Source: Pseudomonadota bacterium (GTDB lineage Bacteria; Pseudomonadota; Alphaproteobacteria; RF32; CAG-239). From it: a DNA stretch of 64,000 bases. The notes beneath the pieces are model-generated. The model had not been told where the DNA came from, searched no databases, and saw only the letters and a list, made by a program, of their open reading frames with translations. Shown one piece after another: positions 42,819-51,539 of this stretch; position 1 is the first letter of the stretch; every line of letters starts with the position of its first letter. Both the position numbers and the translations under genes were made by a program. Where the stretch lies: assembly GCA_018362935.1 (NCBI GenBank), contig JAHALQ010000002.1:1-64000 (forward strand), read 5' to 3'.

Positions 42819-43160
42819 ATGCAATTTCTTAAAAATAATATCTGGACCTTCTGCCTGGTAGCGGTGTTTACTCTGTTGACATTCGCCGGCGACGCTTCTG
42901 CTCAGACATCTATTATGCAGACTTCGCAGACCAAGGCTTTGAATGTGTTCACTTCCGTCAAGACGATTATTTTCGTCGTCGGCGGTTTCGGTCTGGTTGG
43001 CGTTGCTTTCGGCGCCATCTTTGGTAAGGTAAACTGGAAATGGTTTGCAGGTTTGGCCGTAGGTCTGGCTATTTTGGCTGCTGCCGGTTCTATCGTGAAC
43101 TACGCAACTGGCGAAAATATGTCTGGTTTCCAGGACTCTTTCGACAACGCTACAAACTAA
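42819..43160 (+). CDS. VirB2-like pilin, short form
   Basis: A 113-residue TrbC/VirB2-type pilin. A signal peptide (1-28, ending ASA) is followed by the two-helix pilin core (about 40-95): ALNVFTSVKTIIFVVGGFG, GVAFGAIFGKVNWKWF and a second hydrophobic helix. It would be cleaved and inserted in the inner membrane, then polymerised in the type IV secretion pilus. It has AAGGAG before the ATG and its own downstream terminator, so it is likely the most abundant of the three. Confidence 0.82.
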   Translation: MQFLKNNIWTFCLVAVFTLLTFAGDASAQTSIMQTSQTKALNVFTSVKTIIFVVGGFGLVGVAFGAIFGKVNWKWFAGLAVGLAILAAAGSIVNYATGENMSGFQDSFDNATN

Positions 43161-43233
43161 TATTCTCCTTATATTTGGCTTGGGCTGCATCTTGGTGCAG
43201 CCCCTGCGCAAAAACAAAGAGAATGAGGAATAC

Positions 43234-43288
43234 AGAGGGTCTTGGGGATACTTGCAAAAGCAAAGCCATCCTCCGACCCTCTTTTTTA
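43234..43288 (+). terminator. Terminator after short VirB2-like gene
   Basis: AGAGGGTC (43234-43241) pairs with GACCCTCT (43275-43282), with more partial pairing inside and six T residues after the stem. It separates the short pilin gene from the next gene. Confidence 0.8.
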
Positions 43289-43413
43289 TAAGAAGATGTT
43301 ATACCGGATATGTTTGAACATCTCAAAAAAACTGAAAATGTCTTTCAACATCGGCCGTCGGCGGGCGATATTCAAAGATAAAGAACTAAAGAGCAAAACT
43401 AATGGAGGGTGCG

Positions 43414-43944
43414 ATGTTTAACTTCAGAAAAATAGGCGGGCTGATACTGGTACTGCTGGTGACGTTCTTCTGCACTCTTAATACGGTTGAGGCAAAACGG
43501 ACTGATATGGCGCCGGATGGAACGCAAAATCCACATGAAGAAGTGGCCGCTACAGCGCAAGCTGTTGATAAAAATACATGTGGAGGAAAATGCGATACAA
43601 AAACTCAGAAATGTGTTGATGGAAAGTGCGTGGTAAAAACAGGGGTAAATACGGAGCAATCCCAGTCCGCCGTTACCGGCTGTTCCAGCAATCAGGGTAT
43701 CTTTTCAGGTTTGATTAATACCGGGCGCAAAGTGTTTAACGGTTTGCGCGATTTGATTTATGTCGTGGCCGGTTTCGGCATCATCGGCGTGGCCGTCGGC
43801 GGTTTCTTCGGAAACCTCAACTGGAAGTGGCTTGGCGCCATCGTCATCTCGCTGGTGGTCATTGCGACAACCGGTGAGCTTATCAGCGCAATCACCGGTT
43901 GCGAGAATTTTACCAACGCCATGATTACCGACACGCTTAAGTGA
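43414..43944 (+). CDS. VirB2-like pilin with Cys-rich N-terminal module
   Basis: About 176 residues. A signal peptide (ending VEA) is followed by a linker and a Cys-rich block CGGKCDTKTQKCVDGKC (about 49-65) whose spacing resembles an EGF- or granulin-like knot. After another linker with a Cys comes the VirB2-type core (about 105-165) VVAGFGIIGVAVGGFFGNLNWKW, nearly superimposable on the short pilin. The ATG at 43414 has GGAGGG five bases upstream; an upstream ATG at 43402 is in the same frame. It likely adds a decorated pilin variant (inference). Confidence 0.75.
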   Translation: MFNFRKIGGLILVLLVTFFCTLNTVEAKRTDMAPDGTQNPHEEVAATAQAVDKNTCGGKCDTKTQKCVDGKCVVKTGVNTEQSQSAVTGCSSNQGIFSGLINTGRKVFNGLRDLIYVVAGFGIIGVAVGGFFGNLNWKWLGAIVISLVVIATTGELISAITGCENFTNAMITDTLK

Positions 43945-43976
43945 CGTAACAATTATTAAGGTAAATAAGAGTTTAG

Positions 43977-44035
43977 GCTGAACGAGTTTCAGCGTGGAAA
44001 TAAAGTAAAATGTCATGCTGAACTTGTTTCAGCAT
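43977..44035. repeat. Two short inverted repeats between pilin genes
   Basis: GCTGAA/TTCAGC (43977-43993) and ATGCTGAA/TTCAGCAT (44015-44035) each form a hairpin with a 5-base loop. Both carry the same TGAA-TTCA core. The second resembles the dispersed palindromic repeats (antisense MLKQVQHD-type) known in many proteobacterial and Bacteroidetes genomes. Confidence 0.65.
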
Positions 44036-44082
44036 TTCAAAAGCCCCTCAAGCAACGGGGAAAGACAGAATAGGAGGACGCC

Positions 44083-47000
44083 ATGACTAATAACAGTAAA
44101 ATAAGCAAAGTGATGCTGCTTGCAGGAGCTTTGATTTTTGCTTCTTTCTATTCTTTCGCCGCCAATGCGGTGTTGCCGTATGAACCGGATAATTTTGGTT
44201 TGGATGACGGTACTGCCGAGCCTCAGACGCAAGCCCCGGCTGCCCCGGCGCAGGACAACAGTAAGCTTGGCAAAGCAAGTACTGCGGCGGAACAAATGAG
44301 CCAATTGCAGGCTCAGCAGTATGATAATCAAAAAGCCTATTCTGCGGCGCAGAGCGCATATAATGCGGCTGTCGGAGCGGCCAATCAGGAAGTCCAGCGG
44401 CAAAAAGCCGTTTGTCAGGCAGATCCCAATAATTGTCAGGGTTATATTAATGCCCAGAAAGCCTTGGAAGACACCAAAAAAACCGAGCAGGAAAAAGTAG
44501 ACAAAGCGCGCAAAGCGGTTGAAGATACTTCAAAACAGATTAAAAGCCAGTCGCGCGAAACCACCAACGCGGTCTACAAAGCTCAAAAAGAAGCCAACTC
44601 CGAGTTGAAGGATGCCAACAAGGCTTTAAATAAAGCAAATGATAAACTGGATGACGCCAACAATGATATTGCCAAATATTGCAGCGGCGACAAATACAAT
44701 GCCAACAAATGCGAGAAGGCAAAAAAAGCCCAAACCGAAGCGCAGAAAGAAATTTCAACAGCATCGGCCAATGCCAAGGCGGCAAATGCCAAACTGAAAG
44801 CAGCCAATGAAGCCGAAGCCAAGTCGACCGGACAAGAAGCTTTAACGCAAAAAGCAATTGAAGAACGCGACGCTCAGGTTCTTAAAAATACTCAGGAAAT
44901 TGCGAGCATTGACAATCAAATACAGTTGTTGGATATGATGGATAAAAACGACCCGTCATACGCCCGCAAAAAAGCCGAACTTGAAGCTAAGAAAAAAGAA
45001 CTCGAAACCTTTAATAAAGGCGTCGAACAGGCAAAAATCAAGGAAAAACTGATAACGCCGGAGAAAAAAACTTCTTCCGAATTGGCTCGGGAAATGAGAG
45101 ATAGTCAGAACAGTTACAGCACGGCAAAAGATGAATACACTAAAGCTGCTGAAAATTTGGCAAAAATAAATGCTGATTGTGCCAAAAACGGCGGAGATGC
45201 CTGTACCAAGAAAAAAGAGGCCGAGGCGGCGCTTCAGGCAGCTAAAGAGAATGCGGACAAAGCTTATCGCGAGAAAGTAAGCGCCGAACAGGCGGCAGCC
45301 GGGGTCAGCCAGAGTGTGGTTGCCAAAGAGGACGCGATGGCTAAAGTAGCCAGTACACAAGGTGAGCTGGACGCGGCGGATGCGAATCTTGCTGAAGCAA
45401 AAATAGCGGCGGAAGAAGCATGTAAAAATCCGAAATCTAAAGAATGTACCGAAGCTAAAAAAGGAGTCTCTCAGGCTGAAGAAGATAAGAAAAAAGCTGA
45501 AAAGGCCGCTGAAACAGCCCAAAAAGAATTAAACAATGCCTTTTCTTTAGAAGCGCAGGAGGCTCTTAAAAAAGCCGAAGCAGATGTTGAGGAAAAAACA
45601 GAAGCCTATAATTCTCTTAAATCCCAGTTGGACGAAGCCAGGCAGGCCTGTGAATATTCCAGCAAACTGACTTCTAAGGCCGGCAAAGCCGATGCTGAGA
45701 AATACTGTGCTCAGGCGGTACAGCTTGAGCAGCAGCTGGCAGAAGCAGAAGCCAAACTGGAAGAAGCTGAAAGACAGAAAATGCTTAGCGAGGAGGCAGC
45801 CAACGCTCTCGGCGGCGAAAATCTGGATCATACCGGTCAGGTTTATCAGGCTTTTTCAACCGCTCAAAATGATTTGTTCAGCGGACAATATGTCGGCGGC
45901 GGAAATTTTGCCAATGAACAAGACATTTTCAAAACCATGACCAAACGCGCCATGCGTATTCTGGTCGGCCTCAAGCCGATTGTCTACACCTTTGCCGGGT
46001 TTGGCCTGATTGGCTTCGCCTTTATGGCAATCTTTAACAAAATCAGCTGGAAATGGTTTTCCAACATTGCCATCGGTTTGTTCCTGGTTGCCAATATGGG
46101 GCGCTTTATCGAATACTTTGTCTATGAAGGTGAAACAAGCGCGCCTCAGAAGCTGGCCTTCGGTGATTATCTGCGCGTCGGCTATGCCGATACCGAATAT
46201 GTGTGGGTTGACGAAATCAGCGCTTATATGCCGCCCAAAGAAATCGGCGAGGAAGAAATACCGGATGTCGGCATTAATGTGCCCGAGGCCGAAAAGAACG
46301 CCCGCGGTTTCTGCCAGGCTGAAAAGAAAGGCGGCGGCCTGTTCGGCGGCGGCGGCTTTATGAGCTGCGTCAAAGACTTGGTTGCGGCCGGTAAAAAGGC
46401 TGTCGATACCGCCAAAAAAGTACAGAATACGGTTAATACCGTCAAGAGCACGGTACAGCAGGTCAAAGCTGCGGCTCAAAATATCGGCGACGCCGCCAAA
46501 ATGATCGGCAAGGGCAATCTGGAAGACAGCTTTAAGGCTCTGGGCCAAATTGGTCAGAACGTCAATGCCATGGTCGGCGCGTCCGGCGGTATGGTTAACG
46601 GTATCATGTCGAACGTTTCGGCCATTACCAACAACGTTCAGGATATTACCAAGAGCCGCGATCAGGTTGCCGAACTGAATGAAAAACGTGCCCGCGGCGA
46701 AGCGACCAATAAGATTGACGCTGCGCTCAAAGGCCAGAAAATGGACGCTGACGGCAATGTCGAACGCCTGTGGGGCGGTCTGGATAAAAACGGCAACCAG
46801 AAAGAAGGTCAAATTGCCGGAAACAGCAATGTTCTGACCGGAATTCAGGATACCGCCAAAAATGCTGTTGAAAAGAGCCGCGAGCTGAACGGCCAGTATC
46901 AGGATGCCATGTCCACGGCCGGTAATATAGCCGGCGCCATCGGCAACTTCAATATCGGCACCAAAGGCGCCAAAACCATAAACCAGAAGCTGCAGGAAAA

Positions 47001-48555
47001 ACGCACGGCCAAACAGCAGGCCAAAAATCAAGCTGCTGCCCAAAAGGCCGCCGCGGAAAGCGCCGCCAAGAAGACGGCTCAGCAGGAATTGGCCGCCGGC
47101 CAGGCGGTCGTAAACAATCCTGCTCCGGTCGTTTCCAGCCAGGCGGGATATACCTCCGCGGTTCAGAATGCGCAAAGCGCCGAACAGGCTGCCAAAAACA
47201 AAGAAACAACCGCTGCCAACGCTCAAAAAGATGCCGCGGCAAAACAGCAGGCCGCCGACAAACTGAATGAAGCCGCGCAGGCTGCAAAGGAACGCGCCGA
47301 GAAGAGCGGTACAGTCGAAGATAAGCGCGCGGCAGAACTGGCGGCTCAGCGGGCAAACATAGCCAAGGCTCAGGCGGATGCGGCCAAAGCAAAGGCAGAC
47401 AGCACCAAAGCCGCTGCCGAGGCTGCGCGCAAGCAGGCGGCGGATGCTAAACAAAAGGCTGATTCAATGCGCAGCGACGCAGTCAGCGAGGGAATTGACA
47501 AGGCCAAAGAAACGCAGGACAAAGCTTCTAAGTTTATAGAAGAAACTGACAAGGCTATTCAGGAAAACAAAGCGGGCCTCGCCGAAAAACAGGAAGCGGC
47601 CAAGAAAGCCGACGATGCTCTGCAGGAAGCCGTCAAAAAGGCTCAGGCCAGCGGCAGCGAGGAAGATTACCGTGAGGTCGGCCGCCTGCAAAATCAGAAA
47701 AAACAGGCTGAAACCGAGCTGAAAAACACCCAGCAGGCGATTGCCCAGCAGGAAGCCGCCAAAGCGGCAGCCGAAAGGGCGGCTTATGAGGCAAGAGTTC
47801 GTCAGGCACAGCTTGAAGCCGAGAAAAAAGCGGGATTGACCCAAGATAAAATTGAGCAGATGGAAACCGCTGACCAGCAGGCAGAACGTCTGCGTCAGGA
47901 ATATGCGCGCAACAATACCGCATCCGCGCAGGCTAAGGCTGCCGAAACCAAAGCCGGGCAGGCTCAGACCGCGGCAGAAAATGCCCGGGTAGCTGCCGAG
48001 GCCAAAGAGCTTGCAGCCCGGCGTGCCGCCGCTGCCGCGGCTCTGGCCGCCGAGCAGGCAAAAGCCACCGGCTCAGCCGAAGACCAGCGTGCGGCCGAAC
48101 TGGCGCAAAAACGCGCCGAACTGGCAGCAACAGAGGCTGAGGCCGCCAAAGAAGTCGTCAAAGAACGCGAGGAAGATGCCGAAAATCTGTTGCGCGCTTC
48201 CAATGCCGCATCGCTGAATGAAGCGCAATATCTGCAAAGTTATTACGAACAGGAAATATCTGCGGCGGAAACCGCAATTTCCGGCGCCCGGTCGGCTTTG
48301 AACCTTGCCCAGAATGCGGTAAAGAATGCGCAGGAAGAGGCAAACCGGGCTGTTGACGAGGCCAAATTGCGCAATGATACGGCGGCAATCATGGCAGCCA
48401 AAGCGGCGGCCGACAAGCTGGCGCAAAAGCAGAAGGAGCTTGTGGCAGCCCAGAAAGAGCTGGAAAATCAGATTAAACGCCGCAACAGCGCCCAGAAGTC
48501 ATATTATGACGCTCAGGAGCGCGAGGCGGAACTCCGCAGGCAGGCGCAGGGTTAA
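44083..48555 (+). CDS. Giant 1490-residue coiled-coil protein with a central VirB2-type segment
   Basis: A signal peptide (1-29, ending ANA) is followed by an Ala/Lys/Glu-rich helical arm to about 600. Cys pairs close turns at 111/118, 200/210, 366/374, 447/455 and 523/542, with a Cys-free equivalent turn near 285; the period is about 80 residues. At 629-680 lies GLKPIVYTFAGFGLIGFAF plus NKISWKWF and a second hydrophobic helix, matching the two upstream VirB2-like pilins. A second arm (about 760-1490) has SGxxED-type turns at 1075, 1190, 1329 and others. It has an AGGAGG ribosome-binding site, and a terminator follows. I know no family of this layout. Confidence 0.7.
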   Translation: MTNNSKISKVMLLAGALIFASFYSFAANAVLPYEPDNFGLDDGTAEPQTQAPAAPAQDNSKLGKASTAAEQMSQLQAQQYDNQKAYSAAQSAYNAAVGAANQEVQRQKAVCQADPNNCQGYINAQKALEDTKKTEQEKVDKARKAVEDTSKQIKSQSRETTNAVYKAQKEANSELKDANKALNKANDKLDDANNDIAKYCSGDKYNANKCEKAKKAQTEAQKEISTASANAKAANAKLKAANEAEAKSTGQEALTQKAIEERDAQVLKNTQEIASIDNQIQLLDMMDKNDPSYARKKAELEAKKKELETFNKGVEQAKIKEKLITPEKKTSSELAREMRDSQNSYSTAKDEYTKAAENLAKINADCAKNGGDACTKKKEAEAALQAAKENADKAYREKVSAEQAAAGVSQSVVAKEDAMAKVASTQGELDAADANLAEAKIAAEEACKNPKSKECTEAKKGVSQAEEDKKKAEKAAETAQKELNNAFSLEAQEALKKAEADVEEKTEAYNSLKSQLDEARQACEYSSKLTSKAGKADAEKYCAQAVQLEQQLAEAEAKLEEAERQKMLSEEAANALGGENLDHTGQVYQAFSTAQNDLFSGQYVGGGNFANEQDIFKTMTKRAMRILVGLKPIVYTFAGFGLIGFAFMAIFNKISWKWFSNIAIGLFLVANMGRFIEYFVYEGETSAPQKLAFGDYLRVGYADTEYVWVDEISAYMPPKEIGEEEIPDVGINVPEAEKNARGFCQAEKKGGGLFGGGGFMSCVKDLVAAGKKAVDTAKKVQNTVNTVKSTVQQVKAAAQNIGDAAKMIGKGNLEDSFKALGQIGQNVNAMVGASGGMVNGIMSNVSAITNNVQDITKSRDQVAELNEKRARGEATNKIDAALKGQKMDADGNVERLWGGLDKNGNQKEGQIAGNSNVLTGIQDTAKNAVEKSRELNGQYQDAMSTAGNIAGAIGNFNIGTKGAKTINQKLQEKRTAKQQAKNQAAAQKAAAESAAKKTAQQELAAGQAVVNNPAPVVSSQAGYTSAVQNAQSAEQAAKNKETTAANAQKDAAAKQQAADKLNEAAQAAKERAEKSGTVEDKRAAELAAQRANIAKAQADAAKAKADSTKAAAEAARKQAADAKQKADSMRSDAVSEGIDKAKETQDKASKFIEETDKAIQENKAGLAEKQEAAKKADDALQEAVKKAQASGSEEDYREVGRLQNQKKQAETELKNTQQAIAQQEAAKAAAERAAYEARVRQAQLEAEKKAGLTQDKIEQMETADQQAERLRQEYARNNTASAQAKAAETKAGQAQTAAENARVAAEAKELAARRAAAAAALAAEQAKATGSAEDQRAAELAQKRAELAATEAEAAKEVVKEREEDAENLLRASNAASLNEAQYLQSYYEQEISAAETAISGARSALNLAQNAVKNAQEEANRAVDEAKLRNDTAAIMAAKAAADKLAQKQKELVAAQKELENQIKRRNSAQKSYYDAQEREAELRRQAQG

Positions 48556-48608
48556 CGAACCACTATTCACAAATCACAAATAACAAGTTAACTCATTATT
48601 CATAAAAA

Positions 48609-48643
48609 AGAGGTATCCTGTATAATAAGCAGGATACCTCTTT
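48609..48643 (+). terminator. Terminator after the giant VirB2-type gene
   Basis: AGAGGTATCCTG pairs perfectly with CAGGATACCTCT around TATAATAAG, followed by TTT. It ends the pilin-variant block before virB3. Confidence 0.85.
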
Positions 48644-48746
48644 CGATTCGTATTTGTGCACAAAATCAATGGATAAATAAGCTTAGGCGTTGCATAAATA
48701 AATCACCGATGTATCATATAAAATCATTAATGTTGAGACTTGAAAG

Positions 48747-49037
48747 ATGCGGGAAATTATCTTAAAAGCGGTGGCTAATCCACCAAAAATCTTGTGGGGA
48801 CCGTTCTTGCCTACCATGCTCAACATGGGAATTCAATTCCCGATTATGTTCATGTTCTTGGGAACGCTCGATGTTAACCCGCTGTTTTTTATGATTAGTT
48901 TGGTAATCGGCCATGTCATTTGCGTTGCCGTCGGCGCCAAGGAGCCTCACATCTCGGCGATGATACAGGCTTATGGCCAGACTGCCAAGACATCTGTTAA
49001 CCTCTATAAAGTGAAGGGGAATAAATTTGCACCCTGA
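48747..49037 (+). CDS. virB3: VirB3-like inner-membrane protein
   Basis: A 96-residue protein with two membrane segments (about 20-40 and 44-64). The N-terminal NPPKILWGPFLPTMLN matches the VirB3/TrbD pattern, in which a small membrane protein anchors the VirB4 ATPase to the inner membrane. Position directly before virB4 (11-base overlap) supports this. The start of a new transcript after the upstream terminator is implied, but I see no clear promoter. Confidence 0.8.
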   Translation: MREIILKAVANPPKILWGPFLPTMLNMGIQFPIMFMFLGTLDVNPLFFMISLVIGHVICVAVGAKEPHISAMIQAYGQTAKTSVNLYKVKGNKFAP

Positions 49038-51456
49038 TTTTGATTTTTTTAGCACTTTTGTGCAGGGATTATCCAGTCTGGAAGTCATGGTTGCCGTCAT
49101 CGGTTTTATTTCGGCGGCGGCCTTTGCCGGCTTTTGGGTTACCAAGCTCGGCTATTATATACTGCCTCAGCCGCGTGAATCCCGCGTGTCTGATTTTTTG
49201 CCGTTTGACAAGCTGCTTTCCGACGGCATGACCATTCGCTGCTACAATGGTTCGCTGGCGCGCGTGTTCAAAGTCGAAGGAATTGACTTGGCCTTTGTGA
49301 CGGATGAAAAAGTTATGTCCATGCAGGAATCCCGCAAGGCGTGGATTGACGGCATGTCGGATTTGCAGGTCACCTGCCGCGTCATAACCCTGCGCGAACG
49401 CGTTGCCATGGCGCAGGAAAAAGGCGAGTTTAACAACCCGCTGCTGGAAACGATTTCCGAAACCTGGTCGGCTAATCTTGACCGCGTTTATAAAAACTCG
49501 CACTATATCGTACTGACCGTGGCCGACCGTGAAGACAACCTTAAAGACCTGAACTATGCGTCGCAGGCGCTGATTGCCACTTTGAACGAATACGGCGTGA
49601 CGACCTTGTTTGAGGCCGAGGGCAGCGATGCGGCCGACAGCCCGCTGTCGGTTTATGCGCGTATTTGCAGCCCGATTTCCAAACCTGTTCCGAAAGTGAA
49701 CGGCGCACAAGGCGCTCACATGAACCAGCTGCTGACGGCTGACCATATTCATTTTACCGGCGAAAACGGCGTTATCAAATTTTTCTCCGGCGATAAGGAA
49801 CGTTTTGAAATTGTCATGGGCATCCGTTCTTCCGGCGACTATATGGACGAAGGCATGGTTGCCTCGCTGTTGGCAATCGACTGCGAACTGACCCTTCTGC
49901 ACAATGTGCGCCCGATTTTCAAACCGCATGCCCGGGCATTGCTGATGCAGCAGCAGCGCATGGCGACCATGACCAGCTTTTCCGGAGACGTCATCGACCA
50001 GTACAGTGAGGTTTTAGCCTCTATTGAAGACAGCGATACCAACCACCAGTCGCTGACCGAATATGCCATGGCGGTGATTCTGCAGGGCGAGAGCATGGAA
50101 GAGCTTGACTTCGGCGAAAGCGAAGTCCAGCGTATCTGCCGCTTGTTCGGCGTTACCCCGGTGCGCGAAGGCTGGGTGACTCAGGCAACTTTCTTTAACC
50201 AGTTTCCGACTTATGACACCCTGCCGCGGACATACCGCTACCTGTCGCGCGTCGTGGCGACGGCCATTTCTTTTGAAAAACCGTCGGAAGGTTTCAGCAA
50301 GAGTGACTGGGGTAAAGGCGCAATCAGTATTTTCCGCACCACTTCCGGGTCGGCCTATCAGTTTCAGTTCCACGTTTCGTCGGAAGATTCGGCCGTGGCT
50401 CACTGCTGTATTATCGGACCGACTGGCCAAGGTAAAACCACTTTGCTGACGTTTCTGGCCGGGCAGGCAATGCGCCATCCCGACTTAAAAGTTTTCTTCT
50501 TTGACCGTCACCGCGGTGCCGAGATTTTCACCCGCGCCATCGGCGGTGCCTATGTCGGTTTTGAAGGCGACGAGAAAAACGTGTCGCTCAATCCGTTTGA
50601 CTGCGACAACAATGTTAACAACCGTGCTTTTCTGCGCCGCTGGATGCGCGCGATTACGCTGGTCGACGACGCCGTTTCCGAAAAAGAAATTGCCCGTGCC
50701 GTAACAACCGCGTTTGACTATCTGCGTCCGGAAGAACGCCGCATGACCAACCTTTACAAAAGCTGTTTTTCGCCGACCGGAAATATGCGCCGTGAGTTGT
50801 TCAAATGGGTTAATCCCGACCAGTACGGCAATATTTTCAATGCCGACACCGATAGTCTGGATTTGAAATCCAAGCGTTTTATGGCTTTTGACTTTACGCA
50901 TATTTTCGAAGATGAAACCCTTGCCCCGGCCGTCATCAGCTATATTATGCACCGTATTCAGTCCGAAACCGGCGAGACCGGCGTGCCGTCGCTGATTATG
51001 ATTGATGAAACCGCGCCGATGCTCAAACACCCGATGTTCCGCGACTATTTTGCCATCGGTCTGCAGGAAGGCCGTAAAAAACGCCAGGCTTACCTTTGTG
51101 CTTTCCAACAGCCCAACATTATTGATAAACTGGGCGTCGGCGAGGTTATTCGCGGCCAGTGCCAGACGGTCATATTCTTCCGCAACCCGCAGGCCATGCC
51201 CGAAGACTATGTCAACTGGAACCTGACCAATGCCGAAACCGACTTTATCTTCGGCAAAACTTATCGCGATTTTCCATACGCAATTTTGCTGTCACGGCCG
51301 GCAACCGGTGAATCCGTCATTCTGGATGTCGACTTGAGCGGTTTGGGGCCGTATCTGCGGTTGTATAATTCGGGTCGTAAGAACGTGCTTCTGGTTGAAG
51401 AATTGATTAAAGAATACGGCGAAGACAACTTTGTTACAAAATATTTAAATCTTTAG
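49027..51456 (+). CDS. virB4: VirB4 type IV secretion ATPase
   Basis: An 809-residue VirB4-family ATPase. Walker A is IIGPTGQGKTTLL (about 462-474), Walker B LIMIDETAPML (about 656-666), with a following Gln-rich AFQQPNIID motif as in FtsK/HerA-like ATPases. An N-terminal membrane-proximal segment precedes it. Start is TTG with AAGGGG upstream; an internal ATG about 20 codons in is possible. It energises substrate transfer or pilus assembly at the inner membrane. Confidence 0.92.
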   Translation: MHPDFDFFSTFVQGLSSLEVMVAVIGFISAAAFAGFWVTKLGYYILPQPRESRVSDFLPFDKLLSDGMTIRCYNGSLARVFKVEGIDLAFVTDEKVMSMQESRKAWIDGMSDLQVTCRVITLRERVAMAQEKGEFNNPLLETISETWSANLDRVYKNSHYIVLTVADREDNLKDLNYASQALIATLNEYGVTTLFEAEGSDAADSPLSVYARICSPISKPVPKVNGAQGAHMNQLLTADHIHFTGENGVIKFFSGDKERFEIVMGIRSSGDYMDEGMVASLLAIDCELTLLHNVRPIFKPHARALLMQQQRMATMTSFSGDVIDQYSEVLASIEDSDTNHQSLTEYAMAVILQGESMEELDFGESEVQRICRLFGVTPVREGWVTQATFFNQFPTYDTLPRTYRYLSRVVATAISFEKPSEGFSKSDWGKGAISIFRTTSGSAYQFQFHVSSEDSAVAHCCIIGPTGQGKTTLLTFLAGQAMRHPDLKVFFFDRHRGAEIFTRAIGGAYVGFEGDEKNVSLNPFDCDNNVNNRAFLRRWMRAITLVDDAVSEKEIARAVTTAFDYLRPEERRMTNLYKSCFSPTGNMRRELFKWVNPDQYGNIFNADTDSLDLKSKRFMAFDFTHIFEDETLAPAVISYIMHRIQSETGETGVPSLIMIDETAPMLKHPMFRDYFAIGLQEGRKKRQAYLCAFQQPNIIDKLGVGEVIRGQCQTVIFFRNPQAMPEDYVNWNLTNAETDFIFGKTYRDFPYAILLSRPATGESVILDVDLSGLGPYLRLYNSGRKNVLLVEELIKEYGEDNFVTKYLNL

Positions 51457-51539
51457 GCGCAGGGCTTGAAACCGTTTATTTGCTTAAGAAACTGTGCTAT
51501 GATGAAGATATACGGACACTAATATGCAGGAGGTCTATA

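Noticed and set aside
45856..47454. 532-codon open frame antisense to the giant protein
   Set aside because: It lies entirely opposite a real gene of biased Ala/Lys-rich composition, which creates long antisense frames; no ribosome-binding site or domain is visible.
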